A DNA stretch of 64,000 nt from Acidobacteriota bacterium (GCA_016213675.1 JACQZW010000006.1:62001-126000); one strand, 5' to 3'; positions 24,743 to 33,970 are shown, counted from the stretch's first letter. Program-made: numbers and translations. The notes: generated from the sequence alone by a model not told the origin.

Positions 24743-27237
24743 TCCCGCTGGTGATGGCCGGCGGCCTCGGCACCCGGGCTCGCCCGCTGTCGGCGAACCG
24801 GCCGAAGCCGTTGCTCCCGATCGTCAACCGTCCCGTGCTCGCGCGCGTCCTCGATCTCCTGGCCGCCTCCGGCTTCGAGGAGGCTGCGATCCTGACGTTC
24901 CACGAGGAGGCGCGGATCCGCGAGGCGCTCGCCCACCTCGCCCCGCGCGGGCTCGCCCTGCGCTTCCTCCACGCCGACCGCGACCTCGGGAGCGCCGGCG
25001 CGGTCGCGCGCGCGGTCGAGCTGCTCGGCGCCGAGGAGTGCCTGGCGATCTCGGCCGACATCGTCTGCGACTTCGATCTCGCCGACCTCGTGGCGTTCCA
25101 CCGCGAGCGCGCGGCCGCCGCGACGATCGCCCTGACCCGGGTCGCCAACCCGCTGCAGTTCGGTATCGTCATCGTCGACTCCCGCGGACGGGTGCTCCGC
25201 TTCCTCGAGAAGCCGACCTGGGGCGAGGTGTTCTCCGACACGGTGAACGCCGGGATCTTCGTCCTATCCGCCGCTGCGCTCTCCCGAGTGCCCCGCGACG
25301 AGCCGGTCGACTTCGCCGCCGACCTGTTCCCCCGCCTGCTCGCCGACGGCGCGCCGCTGTACGGGTGCGTCCAGGCCGGCTACTGGCGTGACATCGGCGA
25401 CCCCGACACCTACCTGGCCGTCCACGCCGATTACTTCGCCGGGCGCGTCGCGCACCTCCGCCCGGGCGGGACGGGAGCCGGCGAGTCCAGGCGGATCGAC
25501 CCCGGTGCCGAGGTCGACCCGGCGGCCGAGCTCCGCGGCACGATCGTGATCGGGCCCGGCTGCCGGATCGCCGCCGGCGCCCGTCTCGAGGACGTGGTGC
25601 TGGGGACCGGCACGCGGGTCGCGGCCCGGGCCGACCTGCGCCGCACCGTGGCCTGGGACGGGGTGCTCGTCGGCGAGGGCGCCAGGATCGAGGGCGCCGT
25701 GCTGTGTGACCGCGTGACCGTCGGTCCGGAGTCGGTGATCGAGGCCGGCGCGATCGTCGCGGACGCCACCGTGCTGGGTCGCGAGGTCCGGGTCAAGGAG
25801 GGCGTGCGCATTTGGTCCGGGAAGGTCGTCGAGGACCACGCGGTCGTCCACTCCAACCTGGTCTACGCCGAGCGGTGGCGCACCTCCGCCTTCGAGGAGG
25901 GGGCGGTCACCGGCCTGACCAACCTCGAGCTCACGCCGGAAGTCGCGGCCCGCCTCGGCGCCGCCTACGGCACCCTGCTCCCGCCCGGCGCCACGGTGCT
26001 GTCGACCCGCGACGCCCACCCCGCCTCGCGCATGCTCCGCCGGGCCTTCTTCGGCGGCGTCGGCTCGTCCGGCGTGAACCTCGTCGACCTCGGGATGCTG
26101 CCGCTCCCGGTCATGCGCCACAAGCTCGAGTCGTTCGGCGAGGTCGGCGGCGTGGCGTTCCACCAGGTCCAGCTCGTCCGCGGGATGACCTCGATCCGCT
26201 TCTTCGACGACACCGGGCTCGACATCTCGACCGCCTTCGCCAAGTCGGTCGAGCGGGTCTTCCTGCGCGAGGAGTTCCGCCGCGTCCAGCACCACCAGAT
26301 CGGCGTGATCTTCGAGTCGCCCCGGATCGTCGACTTCTACGCCGAGGGGTACCTCCGGGCGATCCCGGTCGAGGCCATCCGCGGACGGCGTTTCCGCCTC
26401 GTCGTCGACTACGCCCACTCCGCGGCGGTCGTGATCCTGCCTCGGCTGCTTGCCCAGCTCGGCTGCGACGTGGTCACCCTCAACGCCCACACCGACGGCG
26501 TCCACGAGGCGCTGCTCGCCGAGGAGATCGAGGCCGCCCAGGGTCGCCTGGCGACGATCGTCCGCTCCCTCGAGGCCGACCTCGGCGTCTGGCTCTACCC
26601 CGGCGCCGAGCGTCTCGCCCTCGTCGACGGCGACGGCCGGGTGTGGCGCGACGTCGCGCTCACCGCCCTTGCCGTCCGCGGCGCCGCCGGCGCGCCGCCG
26701 TCCGACGTGGCCCTGCCGGCCTACGCACCGAGCACCTTCGCCGACGCGCTGAGCGCGGCGGGCCACCGGGCCATGGTGACGATGTCGAGCTCGCGGGCGC
26801 TCACCGAGGCGTCACGACAGAAGGGCGTCCTGTTCGCCACCGCCGGCAAGGGGGACTTCATCTTCCCGGCGCTGCACCACGCGCCCGACGCGATGTTCGC
26901 GGTGGGCATGTTCCTCGCGATGCTGGCCCGCGCGGGTCAGTCGCTCGCCGAGCTCGGGCGGCTGGCCCCGGCGATCCCGGTCGCGACCCGCGACCTGCCG
27001 TGCCCGCCCGACCGCAAGGGCGAGGTCATGCGGCGCTTCGCCGAGCGGCTCGAGGGCCGGGGCGCCTCGCTGCTCGACGGCGTCAAGGCGGAGCTCGACG
27101 GCGGCTGGATCATGCTCTGCCCGGACCGCGCCGCGCCCGTCCTCCACCTTCACGCGGAGGCGGCCAGCCGCGAGGAGGCGGCGGCGCTGCTGGCCGCCCA
27201 GGCGCACGTCGTGGAGGACCTCCTGCGGGAGGGCTAG
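24721..27237 (+). CDS. Sugar-1-phosphate nucleotidyltransferase fused to a phosphomannomutase-like domain
   Basis: About 838 residues. The N-terminal nucleotidyltransferase domain (about 8-235) has the signature VMAGGLGTRARPLSANRPKP; a left-handed beta-helix of hexapeptide repeats (about 250-365) follows, and a phosphohexomutase-like domain fills the C-terminus. The serine loop is recognisable (DAHPASRMLRRAF), but the DGDGDR metal loop expected of mutases is replaced by DLGVWLYPGAERLALVD. It probably makes GDP-mannose or another NDP-sugar; mutase activity is uncertain. The start is GTG 24721, or TTG 24739, which overlaps the response-regulator stop as TTGA. Confidence 0.82.
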   Translation: MSGDHRLIPLVMAGGLGTRARPLSANRPKPLLPIVNRPVLARVLDLLAASGFEEAAILTFHEEARIREALAHLAPRGLALRFLHADRDLGSAGAVARAVELLGAEECLAISADIVCDFDLADLVAFHRERAAAATIALTRVANPLQFGIVIVDSRGRVLRFLEKPTWGEVFSDTVNAGIFVLSAAALSRVPRDEPVDFAADLFPRLLADGAPLYGCVQAGYWRDIGDPDTYLAVHADYFAGRVAHLRPGGTGAGESRRIDPGAEVDPAAELRGTIVIGPGCRIAAGARLEDVVLGTGTRVAARADLRRTVAWDGVLVGEGARIEGAVLCDRVTVGPESVIEAGAIVADATVLGREVRVKEGVRIWSGKVVEDHAVVHSNLVYAERWRTSAFEEGAVTGLTNLELTPEVAARLGAAYGTLLPPGATVLSTRDAHPASRMLRRAFFGGVGSSGVNLVDLGMLPLPVMRHKLESFGEVGGVAFHQVQLVRGMTSIRFFDDTGLDISTAFAKSVERVFLREEFRRVQHHQIGVIFESPRIVDFYAEGYLRAIPVEAIRGRRFRLVVDYAHSAAVVILPRLLAQLGCDVVTLNAHTDGVHEALLAEEIEAAQGRLATIVRSLEADLGVWLYPGAERLALVDGDGRVWRDVALTALAVRGAAGAPPSDVALPAYAPSTFADALSAAGHRAMVTMSSSRALTEASRQKGVLFATAGKGDFIFPALHHAPDAMFAVGMFLAMLARAGQSLAELGRLAPAIPVATRDLPCPPDRKGEVMRRFAERLEGRGASLLDGVKAELDGGWIMLCPDRAAPVLHLHAEAASREEAAALLAAQAHVVEDLLREG

Positions 27238-27306
27238 ATCTGGTACCGTTCGGCGCGGCGGCCGCGACGGCCGCCGCGCACGTTGAGGAGCAGGGAGGTT
27301 CGAGGG

Positions 27307-28350
27307 ATGTCCGAGCTGCGGTTCGACCCGATCCGCCGTCGCTGGTCGATCATCGCCACCGAGCGCCGCTTCCGCCCTCACGAGTTCAAGCGACCGGTCA
27401 TGGAGCCGCCGGGTGACGTCGGCGGCTGTCCGTTCGAGTACGGCAACGAGCACACCACGCCTCCCGAGGTCTTCGCCATCCCCCGCGGGCCCCGCCTGCC
27501 CAACACCCCAAACTGGTCGGTCCGCGTCGTGCCCAACAAGTTCCCCGCCCTCGGCATCGAGGGCGAGCTGAGCCGCGAGGCGGTCGGCATCTTCGACAAG
27601 GTCGCCGGCATCGGCGCCCACGAGGTGATCGTCGAGACCCCCGACCACCTGCGGCCGATGGCCGACCTCACACCTCCCGAAATCAGCCTCGTCTTCAGGG
27701 CCTGGCGCGACCGCATCGTCGACCTGCGCCGGGACACCCGGATCCGCTACGTGCTGCTCTTCAAGAACCACGGGCGCGAGGCCGGCGCCTCCCTCTACCA
27801 CCCGCACTCGCAGCTCATCGCCACGCCGATCATCCCGACCGTCGTCGTCCAGGAGCTCAACGTCGCCCGCGAGCACTGGGGCCACAAGGAGCGCTGCGTG
27901 TTCTGCGACCTCATCGCGCAGGAGCGGGCCTTCGGCGACCGGATGGCGATCGAGACCGAGCGCTTCGTCGCGCTCGAGCCGTTCGCCTCGGCGTTCCCCT
28001 TCGAGACGTGGATCCTTCCGAAGCGTCACGGGCACGACTTCGCGCTCTGCCCCGACGACCTCCTCGAGGACCTCGCCAGGCTCCTCCACGACTTCCTGCG
28101 CCGCATCCGCGCCCTCCTCGACGACCCGCCGTACAACCTCATCCTGCACACCGCCCCGAGCCCCCACCCGCGCCCCGGCCAGCCCGAGTTCTGGTCGACC
28201 ATCGAGTACGACTTCCACTGGCACATCGAGTTCATCCCGCGGATCACGAGGATCGCCGGGTTCGAGTGGGGCTCCGGATACTCGATCAACCCGACGCCGC
28301 CTGAGGAGGCGGCTCGCTTCCTCCGCGACGTCATCGTCGAGCCGAGCTGA
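27307..28350 (+). CDS. galT: Galactose-1-phosphate uridylyltransferase (HIT superfamily)
   Basis: 347 residues. It transfers UMP between UDP-glucose and galactose-1-phosphate, or a related NMP transfer. The active-site motif is YHPHSQ with nucleophile His167; zinc-ligand-type cysteines appear at Cys41 (GGCPF) and in CVFCDL, and a second HIT-like half has HWHIEFIPR. ATG 27307 has GGGAGG nearby upstream. TACCGT at 27244-27249 is a possible -10. It lies between the nucleotidyltransferase fusion and glgA, so it probably serves the same sugar-nucleotide pool. Some relatives are ADP-glucose phosphorylases; sequence alone does not exclude that. Confidence 0.87.
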   Translation: MSELRFDPIRRRWSIIATERRFRPHEFKRPVMEPPGDVGGCPFEYGNEHTTPPEVFAIPRGPRLPNTPNWSVRVVPNKFPALGIEGELSREAVGIFDKVAGIGAHEVIVETPDHLRPMADLTPPEISLVFRAWRDRIVDLRRDTRIRYVLLFKNHGREAGASLYHPHSQLIATPIIPTVVVQELNVAREHWGHKERCVFCDLIAQERAFGDRMAIETERFVALEPFASAFPFETWILPKRHGHDFALCPDDLLEDLARLLHDFLRRIRALLDDPPYNLILHTAPSPHPRPGQPEFWSTIEYDFHWHIEFIPRITRIAGFEWGSGYSINPTPPEEAARFLRDVIVEPS

Positions 28351-28355
28351 CGGCC

Positions 28356-29777
28356 ATGCGGATCGCCCACGTCAGCTCCGAGGTGGTGCCGTTCGCGAAG
28401 ACCGGCGGGCTCGCGGACGTCGTCGGTGCCCTGCCCGCGGCGCTCGCCGAGCTCGGGCACGAGGTGACCGTGGTGACGCCGGCCCATCGCCCGAACCTGG
28501 CCGACGCCGTCCCGGGCCAGCGCGCCGGCGAGGTGAAGGCGCTCGGGATGCGCGCCGCAGTGTTCCGCGTCGAGCACCGCGGCGTCGAGGTCCTGCTCCT
28601 CGACTGCCCGCCGCTCTACGCCCGGCCGAGCCTGTACTCCGTCCAGGACGGCGAGTACCCCGACAACGCGATGCGCTTCGCCTTCCTCGCCCGCGCCGCC
28701 CTCCTCGCCCTGGCGGCTCGCGGCGGCGCCGACGTCGTCCACGCCCACGACTGGCAGGCGGCGCTCGCCCCGCTCCTGTTGAAGGCCGACGAGGATCTCC
28801 GGCGACTCCTGCCCCAGGCCCGGAGCGTGCTGACGATCCACAACATGGCGTACCAGGGCGTCTTCCCGCCCTGGGTGCTGGAGCCCTGCGGCCTGCCGCG
28901 CGCCCTCTTCTCCATGGACTCGCTCGAGTTCTACGCGATGGTCAACTTCCTCAAGGGGGGCCTGACCGCCGCCGATGCGATCACGACGGTCTCGCCGACC
29001 TACGCCCGCGAGATCCTCACCCCCGAGTTCGGCTGCCGGCTCGAGGGAGTCCTGGCCGCCCGCGGCGGCGCCGTCTCGGGGATCGTCAACGGCCTCGACC
29101 TCGAGGTCTGGGACCCCGCCGCCGATCCCCACCTGCCGATCGGCTACACCTCGGCCAACGTCGCCGCCGGTAAAGCCTCGGCGCGTCAGGCGCTGTCGGC
29201 GGAGACCGGCGTCGAGGCGGCCGGCCGGCCGCTCGCCGGGATGGTCTCGCGGCTCGCCGAGCAGAAAGGCGCGGACGTCCTCGCGGGCGCGCTCGACGAG
29301 ATCGTCGCGCTCGGCTTCGACGTCGTGGTCCTCGGCACCGGCGAGCGGCGCTACGAGGAGGTGCTGGCCGCCGGCGAGGCCGCCCACCCGGGCCGGGTCA
29401 GGCTGCTCCGCCGCTTCGACGAGCGGGCCGCCCACCTGATCTACGCCGCCAGCGACGTCTTCCTGATGCCGTCGCGCTACGAGCCGTGCGGCCTCGGCCA
29501 GATGAGCGCGATGCGCTATGGGACGCTGCCGGTCGTGCACCGCACCGGCGGCCTCGTCGACACCGTCACGGACGCCAGCCACAGGGACGGCACCGGCTTC
29601 GTGTTCGACGCCGTCACCCCGACCGCGCTCCTTGCCGCCCTGGCGCGGGCCAAGGCCGTGCTCGCCGAGCCCAGGCGCCTGGCGCGGATGCGCAAGAACG
29701 CGATGGCCCGCGACTTCTCCTGGACCGCCTCCGCCCGCCGGTACGTCGAGCTGTACGAGCAGTTGACGTCACCGTAG
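28356..29777 (+). CDS. glgA: Glycogen synthase (ADP-glucose)
   Basis: 473 residues, a GT5 family GT-B fold glucosyltransferase that elongates alpha-1,4-glucan from ADP-glucose. The N-terminal ADP-glucose-binding motif KTGGLADV has Lys15. The catalytic core shows HAHDWQAAL, LTIHNMAYQG and SRYEPCGLGQM. Length matches bacterial GlgA. It begins five bases after the galT stop and is the last gene of the operon, which ends in a hairpin shared with the convergent tatC. Confidence 0.94.
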   Translation: MRIAHVSSEVVPFAKTGGLADVVGALPAALAELGHEVTVVTPAHRPNLADAVPGQRAGEVKALGMRAAVFRVEHRGVEVLLLDCPPLYARPSLYSVQDGEYPDNAMRFAFLARAALLALAARGGADVVHAHDWQAALAPLLLKADEDLRRLLPQARSVLTIHNMAYQGVFPPWVLEPCGLPRALFSMDSLEFYAMVNFLKGGLTAADAITTVSPTYAREILTPEFGCRLEGVLAARGGAVSGIVNGLDLEVWDPAADPHLPIGYTSANVAAGKASARQALSAETGVEAAGRPLAGMVSRLAEQKGADVLAGALDEIVALGFDVVVLGTGERRYEEVLAAGEAAHPGRVRLLRRFDERAAHLIYAASDVFLMPSRYEPCGLGQMSAMRYGTLPVVHRTGGLVDTVTDASHRDGTGFVFDAVTPTALLAALARAKAVLAEPRRLARMRKNAMARDFSWTASARRYVELYEQLTSP

Positions 29778-29803
29778 TCACCCGCGAGCCACGCAGATCC
29801 CGC

Positions 29804-29843
29804 GAAGAGGCCGGCCGCCCCCGGGCGGCCGCTACGCCTCTTC
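29804..29843. terminator. Bidirectional hairpin between glgA and tatC
   Basis: Nested inverted repeats: an outer arm GAAGAGG (29804-29810) with CCTCTTC (29837-29843), and an inner arm CGGCCGCCC (29812-29820) with GGGCGGCCG (29823-29831). The hairpin overlaps the 3' end of tatC and fills the gap between the converging genes. There is no T tract. The GCGGCCGCTACG ending resembles the hairpin at 14557-14581. Confidence 0.6.
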
Positions 29844-30599
29844 GACCCGCTTCTTGCCGAAGAGCCAGGCGACCAGCACGCCGAGCAGGTACAGGCCGAT
29901 CATCGGCAGCGCGAAGACCGACTGGGTCGGGATGTCGGGCGTCGGCGTGATCACCGCGGCGCCGATGAAGATGAGCAGGACCGCCCAGCGGAAGTGACGG
30001 AGCAGGAACTTGTGGTCCACCACGCCGAGGCGAGCGAGGAAGAGGATGAGCACCGGCAGCTCGAAGACCAGCCCGAGCCCGAGGATCACCTTGCTGGACA
30101 TCGCGAAGTACTCGTTGACGGTAATGACCTGCTTGAAGTCGGCGCCCATCTCGAGCAGGAACCGGCACACCATCGGGAAGGCGACCGCGTAGCCGAAGTA
30201 CCCACCCGCGAGGAAGAACAGCGTGGTGAAGACGATGAACGGGATCGCCACCCGCCGCTCGTGGCGGTACAGGCCCGGCGCGATGAACAGCCAGACCTGG
30301 TAGAGCACGACCGGCGAGGCGAGGAAGATGCCGGCCAGCACGGCGACCTTGATGTAGAGCATGAACGGGTCGACGAGCCCGGTGAAAGCGAGCTTGTCGC
30401 CCTCGGGGAGGAACTGCGTGAGCGGTCGCGACAGCCAGCCGAAGATCGGCTTGGCGTAGTACCAGGAGGCGAAGAAGCCGACGGTGACGGCAAGCAGCGA
30501 CCGGCCGACCCGTTTGCGCAGCTCCTCGAGGTGGTCGAGCAGCGTCATGCGGGGCAGCTCGTCCTCGGGCGAGGGGGTCCCGCGGTCGAGCGGCGACAT
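29832..30599 (-). CDS. tatC: Sec-independent protein translocase TatC
   Basis: 255 residues with six hydrophobic segments and the TatC signatures LLDHLEELRKRV at the N-terminus, FMLYIKVAVLAGI, and FELPVLILFLARLGVVDHKFL. TatC recognises twin-arginine signal peptides and transfers folded proteins across the inner membrane. ATG 30599 lies three bases after the TatA/B gene stop, so the two form the tat operon. A start at the internal ATG 30548 would also retain the family core. Confidence 0.95.
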   Translation of the reverse strand: MSPLDRGTPSPEDELPRMTLLDHLEELRKRVGRSLLAVTVGFFASWYYAKPIFGWLSRPLTQFLPEGDKLAFTGLVDPFMLYIKVAVLAGIFLASPVVLYQVWLFIAPGLYRHERRVAIPFIVFTTLFFLAGGYFGYAVAFPMVCRFLLEMGADFKQVITVNEYFAMSSKVILGLGLVFELPVLILFLARLGVVDHKFLLRHFRWAVLLIFIGAAVITPTPDIPTQSVFALPMIGLYLLGVLVAWLFGKKRVEEA

Positions 30600-30602
30600 G
30601 GG

Positions 30603-30971
30603 CTACTTCGGCTCCGTTGGTTTGGGGGGCTCGCTCGCCGGGGTGCCGGGCTCCTGGGTCGCTGGCGTCTCGGGCTCCTGGGTCGCCGGGGCGGGCTCGG
30701 CGGTCCCGGCCGGGGTCGGCTCGGGGGTGTCCAGTGTGGTCAGGGGGGCCGTCACCGCGGCCGCCGCGGACCTGACCTCGCGGCCCACGCCGCGCAGCTC
30801 CTCGGCCGCGACCTCCTCCTCGAGTGACCTCTTGAGGTCGTTGGACGCACGCCGGAACTCACCCATTGCCTTCCCGATCGAGCGGCCGATCTCGGGCAGT
30901 TTGCGCGGCCCGAAGAGCAGCAGCGCGATCACGAAGATCATGATGAGTTCGGGTATGCCGATCGACCCCAT
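30603..30971 (-). CDS. Sec-independent protein translocase TatA/TatB
   Basis: 122 residues: an N-terminal transmembrane helix (about 5-20), the hinge FGPRKLPEIG, an amphipathic helix, and a low-complexity Pro/Glu/Thr tail with two copies of ATQEPxTPA. The length and tail suit TatB, but only one such gene is seen here and TatA/TatB cannot be separated with certainty. ATG 30971 fits the family; an in-frame ATG at 30986 adds five residues. It is the first gene of tatBC. Confidence 0.87.
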   Translation of the reverse strand: MGSIGIPELIMIFVIALLLFGPRKLPEIGRSIGKAMGEFRRASNDLKRSLEEEVAAEELRGVGREVRSAAAAVTAPLTTLDTPEPTPAGTAEPAPATQEPETPATQEPGTPASEPPKPTEPK

Positions 30972-31018
30972 GCTGACGTCCCCCAACCGATTCGAAGCGT
31001 CGCAACGCGGACGCGATC

Positions 31019-31024
31019 AGTATA
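31019..31024 (-). promoter_or_regulatory. Possible -10 box for the tat operon
   Basis: TATACT on the minus strand lies 47 bases before the tatB start. There is no convincing -35. It fits the TAnnnT pattern seen before several genes in this window. Confidence 0.35.
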
Positions 31025-31117
31025 GTCCGTCGCCTTCCCGCCCGGCCCCTCCCGCCGGCCCGGCAATACCCCGGGCGTACGGAGCGTTGTGATAAAGTCT
31101 CGGCCCTGGGGGTGGTG

Positions 31118-32743
31118 ATGCGGCTTCGCACGCGGGTCCTGGTAGCAGTGGCCGTCATCGGCCTCGGCGCCCTCGCCGGCGCCGTGGCGGGCGAGCGCAC
31201 GCGCGGCGACCACGCCGCCGCCGACAGCTTCCTCGACCGCTACACCGAGGTCCTTCGCCTCGTCGCCGACCACGCGCCGCTCAAGACGGAGCTCGACGAG
31301 CTCGTCTACTCCAGTCTCGACGGCATGGTCTCGCTCCTCGACCCGCACACCAACTTCCTCCACCCCGACGCCTTCAACCAGATGCGCGAGCGCCAGCAGG
31401 GCTCGTTCCACGGCATCGGCGTGATCATCTCGTTGCGCGGCGGCAAGGTCACGGTGATCACGCCCATCGAGGGCACCCCGGCGGCGCGCCTCGGCCTGCG
31501 GGCCGGCGACATCATCGAGGCCGTCGACGGCGACTCGACCGAGAACCTCGACCTCGACGACGTGGCCAAGCGGCTGCGCGGCCCCGAAGGCAGCAAGGTG
31601 ACGATCACCATCAGCCGCCCGGGTCTCGCCAAGCCGCTCGACCTGACGATCGAGCGGGCCAAGGTGCCGACGGACTCGGTCCGGTACGCCTTCGTGCTCG
31701 GCGGCGACACCGCCTACGTCCGCGTCGCCGACTTCACCCGCAATACCGGCGCCGAGGTGCTGCGCGCCGTCGAGCGGCTGCAGAAGGACGGCGCGACCAG
31801 GCTCCTCCTCGACCTGCGCGACAACCCGGGCGGCATCGTCGACTCGGCCGTCGAGATCGCCGGTCTCGTCCTCCAGCCCGGCCAGCAGGTCTTCTCGACC
31901 AAGGGACGCACCGCCGACTCCTTCCAGGACTACCGCGCCGAGCGCGACGGCCTGCACTTCGCGGGGCCCGTCGTCGTCCTCGTCAACCGGGGCTCGGCTT
32001 CGGCGGCCGAGATCGTCGCCGGCGCCATCCAGGACCACGACCGCGGCCTGCTCGTCGGCGAGGTCACCTTCGGGAAGGGGGTCGTGCAGACCATCTACCC
32101 GGTTCGCGACGCCGGCCTCGCACTCACGACCGCCAAGTACTACACGCCGTCGGGACGCTGCATCCAGCGCGACTTCGACTCGTACTTCACGTACGTCCGC
32201 CACGCCGAGTCGGACACCCCGGCCGCCGCGACCCCGGCGCCGGAGATGCCGGCCGGCGAGGTGTTCTTCACCGACTCCGGGCGCAAGGTGTACGGCGGCG
32301 GCGGCATCGTCCCCGACCGCGACGTCCGCCTCGCGGAGTACTCCGAGCGTGTCGTCCGCCTGCTCGGCCAGTCCGCCTTCTTCCAGTTCGCGGTGACCCA
32401 TCTCGTCGACAAGCCCAACAAGGCGACCGCTGCCCGGGAGTTCGCCGTCACGCCCGAAGTGCTCAAGGCCTTCCGCGACCGCGTGGTGCAGGAGAAGTGG
32501 CTGCCCGCGGAGGAGATCGACGCCGCGCTGGCCGATCCGATCGAGCGCCGCGACATCGAGCTCGGCATTCACGCCGAGGTGATGAACGCGGGCGTCGGCC
32601 TGGCCGCGGGCTACCGCGTGCTCACCGCCGCCGACGAGCAGATCCAGGCCGGGCTGACGCTGTTCGACGAGGCCGCCCAGTTGCACGCCAAGGCGAAGGC
32701 CATGTCGTCGACGACCCAGGCCTCCCGCCGCCTCGCGAGGTAG
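31118..32743 (+). CDS. Carboxyl-terminal processing protease (S41, CtpA family)
   Basis: 541 residues. A signal peptide or anchor (about 5-25) is followed by an N-terminal helical domain, a PDZ domain (about 95-175, with VTPIEGTPAARLGLRAGDII-type sequence), and the S41 peptidase core. The catalytic dyad is Ser295 in GSASAAE and Lys320 in TFGKG, with the 25-residue spacing of D1 processing protease. A C-terminal helical extension follows. It trims periplasmic or envelope proteins at the C-terminus. ATG 31118 is preferred; GTG 31112 is in frame. TAAAGT at 31093-31098 is a possible -10. Confidence 0.9.
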   Translation: MRLRTRVLVAVAVIGLGALAGAVAGERTRGDHAAADSFLDRYTEVLRLVADHAPLKTELDELVYSSLDGMVSLLDPHTNFLHPDAFNQMRERQQGSFHGIGVIISLRGGKVTVITPIEGTPAARLGLRAGDIIEAVDGDSTENLDLDDVAKRLRGPEGSKVTITISRPGLAKPLDLTIERAKVPTDSVRYAFVLGGDTAYVRVADFTRNTGAEVLRAVERLQKDGATRLLLDLRDNPGGIVDSAVEIAGLVLQPGQQVFSTKGRTADSFQDYRAERDGLHFAGPVVVLVNRGSASAAEIVAGAIQDHDRGLLVGEVTFGKGVVQTIYPVRDAGLALTTAKYYTPSGRCIQRDFDSYFTYVRHAESDTPAAATPAPEMPAGEVFFTDSGRKVYGGGGIVPDRDVRLAEYSERVVRLLGQSAFFQFAVTHLVDKPNKATAAREFAVTPEVLKAFRDRVVQEKWLPAEEIDAALADPIERRDIELGIHAEVMNAGVGLAAGYRVLTAADEQIQAGLTLFDEAAQLHAKAKAMSSTTQASRRLAR

Positions 32744-32957
32744 GGCCCCCCAACCACCCCGGGGTGCCCTCCCGGCCACCCGACCAGGGTCGCCCCCGAC
32801 CACCCAGCCAGGGTTGCACACCCACCCACCCCTCCAGGGATGTCCCCCGACCACCCACCCAGGGTTGAAGTACGATCAGCCCGGGGTTCCACCCGAATCC
32901 CCGCCTCAACCTTCAACCCTTCAACCCTCCAGCCCTTCAACCCTGGGTGGGAGGGGG
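32744..32957. repeat. Tandem CCCACCCAGGGTTG units with TTCAACCC tail, copy 1
   Basis: Between the converging ctpA and radical SAM genes lie about four imperfect 23-26-bp units with consensus near CGACCACCCACCCAGGGTTG. After about 40 bases without clear pattern comes a tail of TTCAACCC repeats (three exact or near copies). The same order, array then tail, recurs at 49131-49276. No spacers of constant length exist, so this is not a CRISPR array. Confidence 0.75.
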
Positions 32958-33890
32958 TCAGCGGTTGATCAGGCGGCGGGCGAGCGGCTTGATCGGGAAG
33001 ACACGGTCGAGGCGGTAGCCGAGCTGGATGAGCTGATCGTAGAACGGCGGGCGGCCTTCGGCGTTCTTGTAGCACTCGCCGCAGCGCGGCAGCGTCGCCC
33101 AGTCCTTGGCCTTGAACGCGGCCATCGTCGCGTCGATCTTCGCCGACTCGACGATCTCGCGGACCGTCTGCGTCCTCATGTCGCCGATCGGCTGCTGGCC
33201 GTGGGCGTCGTAGCAGCAGTGGGTCACCATACCGTCGGCGAGGACGATGAACCAGTTGAACGGGTAGCCCTGGAAGCAGCCGTAGAAGCTCTGGTGGAGC
33301 GGCGTCTCGTCGGAGGTGTCGAGCGGCTCGCAGGTCTTCTCGATGACCTCGGCCTGCGCGTAGCGGTCGAGGTGGAAGTACTCGCCGATCGAGCGCACGC
33401 TTTCCTGCGAGGTCTCCGGAGTGATGAGCCGCTGGATCTCGACCTTGATCGGCTTGCCCTTCGAGAGCTCGAGGAAGGCGCGGATGTTCTCCACCACCTC
33501 GTCGAACCGGCCGCCCCGGCGGACCATCGGGTAGAGGCGCGGGTTGACGGTGTCGACGCACAGCCGGATCCGCCTCAACGAGGTGCCGAGCAGGTCGCGT
33601 CCCATCCGCTCGTCGAGGAGCACGGCGTTGGTCGACACCGAGCTGCCGGGGAACAGGTCGATCGCCTCGGGCAGCCGCGGGTAGAGCAGCGGGTCGCCCA
33701 TCTCGTGCAGCCAGTTGACGACCAGCGAGTTCTCCTTGAAGTCGGCGGCGACCTTCTCGACCAGCCACCACGGCATGTCGGCGTCGGGCCGGCCGAGCTT
33801 GTTCATCGGGCACATGCCGCAGCGCAGGTTGCAGCGGTTCGTCAGCTCGACGGCCACCTTGGCCGAGCGCAGGTCGAGAATCGGTCGCAT
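32958..33890 (-). CDS. Radical SAM/SPASM-like protein
   Basis: 310 residues. The radical SAM 4Fe-4S motif CNLRCGMC gives Cys20, Cys24 and Cys27. A C-terminal region with five or more cysteines (CFQGYPF, THCCYDAHG, LPRCGECY) resembles a SPASM auxiliary-cluster domain, found in enzymes that modify peptides or act as dehydrogenases. No precursor peptide or other biosynthetic gene is adjacent, and the substrate is unknown. ATG 33890 lies only six bases after TATGCT on the minus strand, so the mRNA could be leaderless. Confidence 0.83.
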   Translation of the reverse strand: MRPILDLRSAKVAVELTNRCNLRCGMCPMNKLGRPDADMPWWLVEKVAADFKENSLVVNWLHEMGDPLLYPRLPEAIDLFPGSSVSTNAVLLDERMGRDLLGTSLRRIRLCVDTVNPRLYPMVRRGGRFDEVVENIRAFLELSKGKPIKVEIQRLITPETSQESVRSIGEYFHLDRYAQAEVIEKTCEPLDTSDETPLHQSFYGCFQGYPFNWFIVLADGMVTHCCYDAHGQQPIGDMRTQTVREIVESAKIDATMAAFKAKDWATLPRCGECYKNAEGRPPFYDQLIQLGYRLDRVFPIKPLARRLINR

Positions 33891-33896
33891 CGATGC

Positions 33897-33902
33897 AGCA
33901 TA
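33897..33902 (-). promoter_or_regulatory. Possible -10 box giving a leaderless radical SAM mRNA
   Basis: TATGCT on the minus strand is separated from the ATG at 33890 by six bases, so transcription would begin at or next to the start codon. No Shine-Dalgarno sequence is present in that interval. Confidence 0.35.
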
Positions 33903-33964
33903 ACAAACGGCCCCCCTCGGCCCTTCCCCGCCGGCGCGGCAGACCTGCCGGCGCGCGGCGATGC

Positions 33965-33970
33965 TATCCT
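33965..33970 (+). promoter_or_regulatory. Possible -10 box for tryptophanase
   Basis: TATCCT lies 35 bases before the tryptophanase ATG, and the same hexamer precedes the cysteine synthase gene. No -35 consensus is visible. Confidence 0.35.

Noticed and set aside
32744-32957. Possible CRISPR array
   Set aside because: Units are imperfect and contiguous, there are no spacers of constant length, and no cas genes are present. The same holds for 49131-49280.
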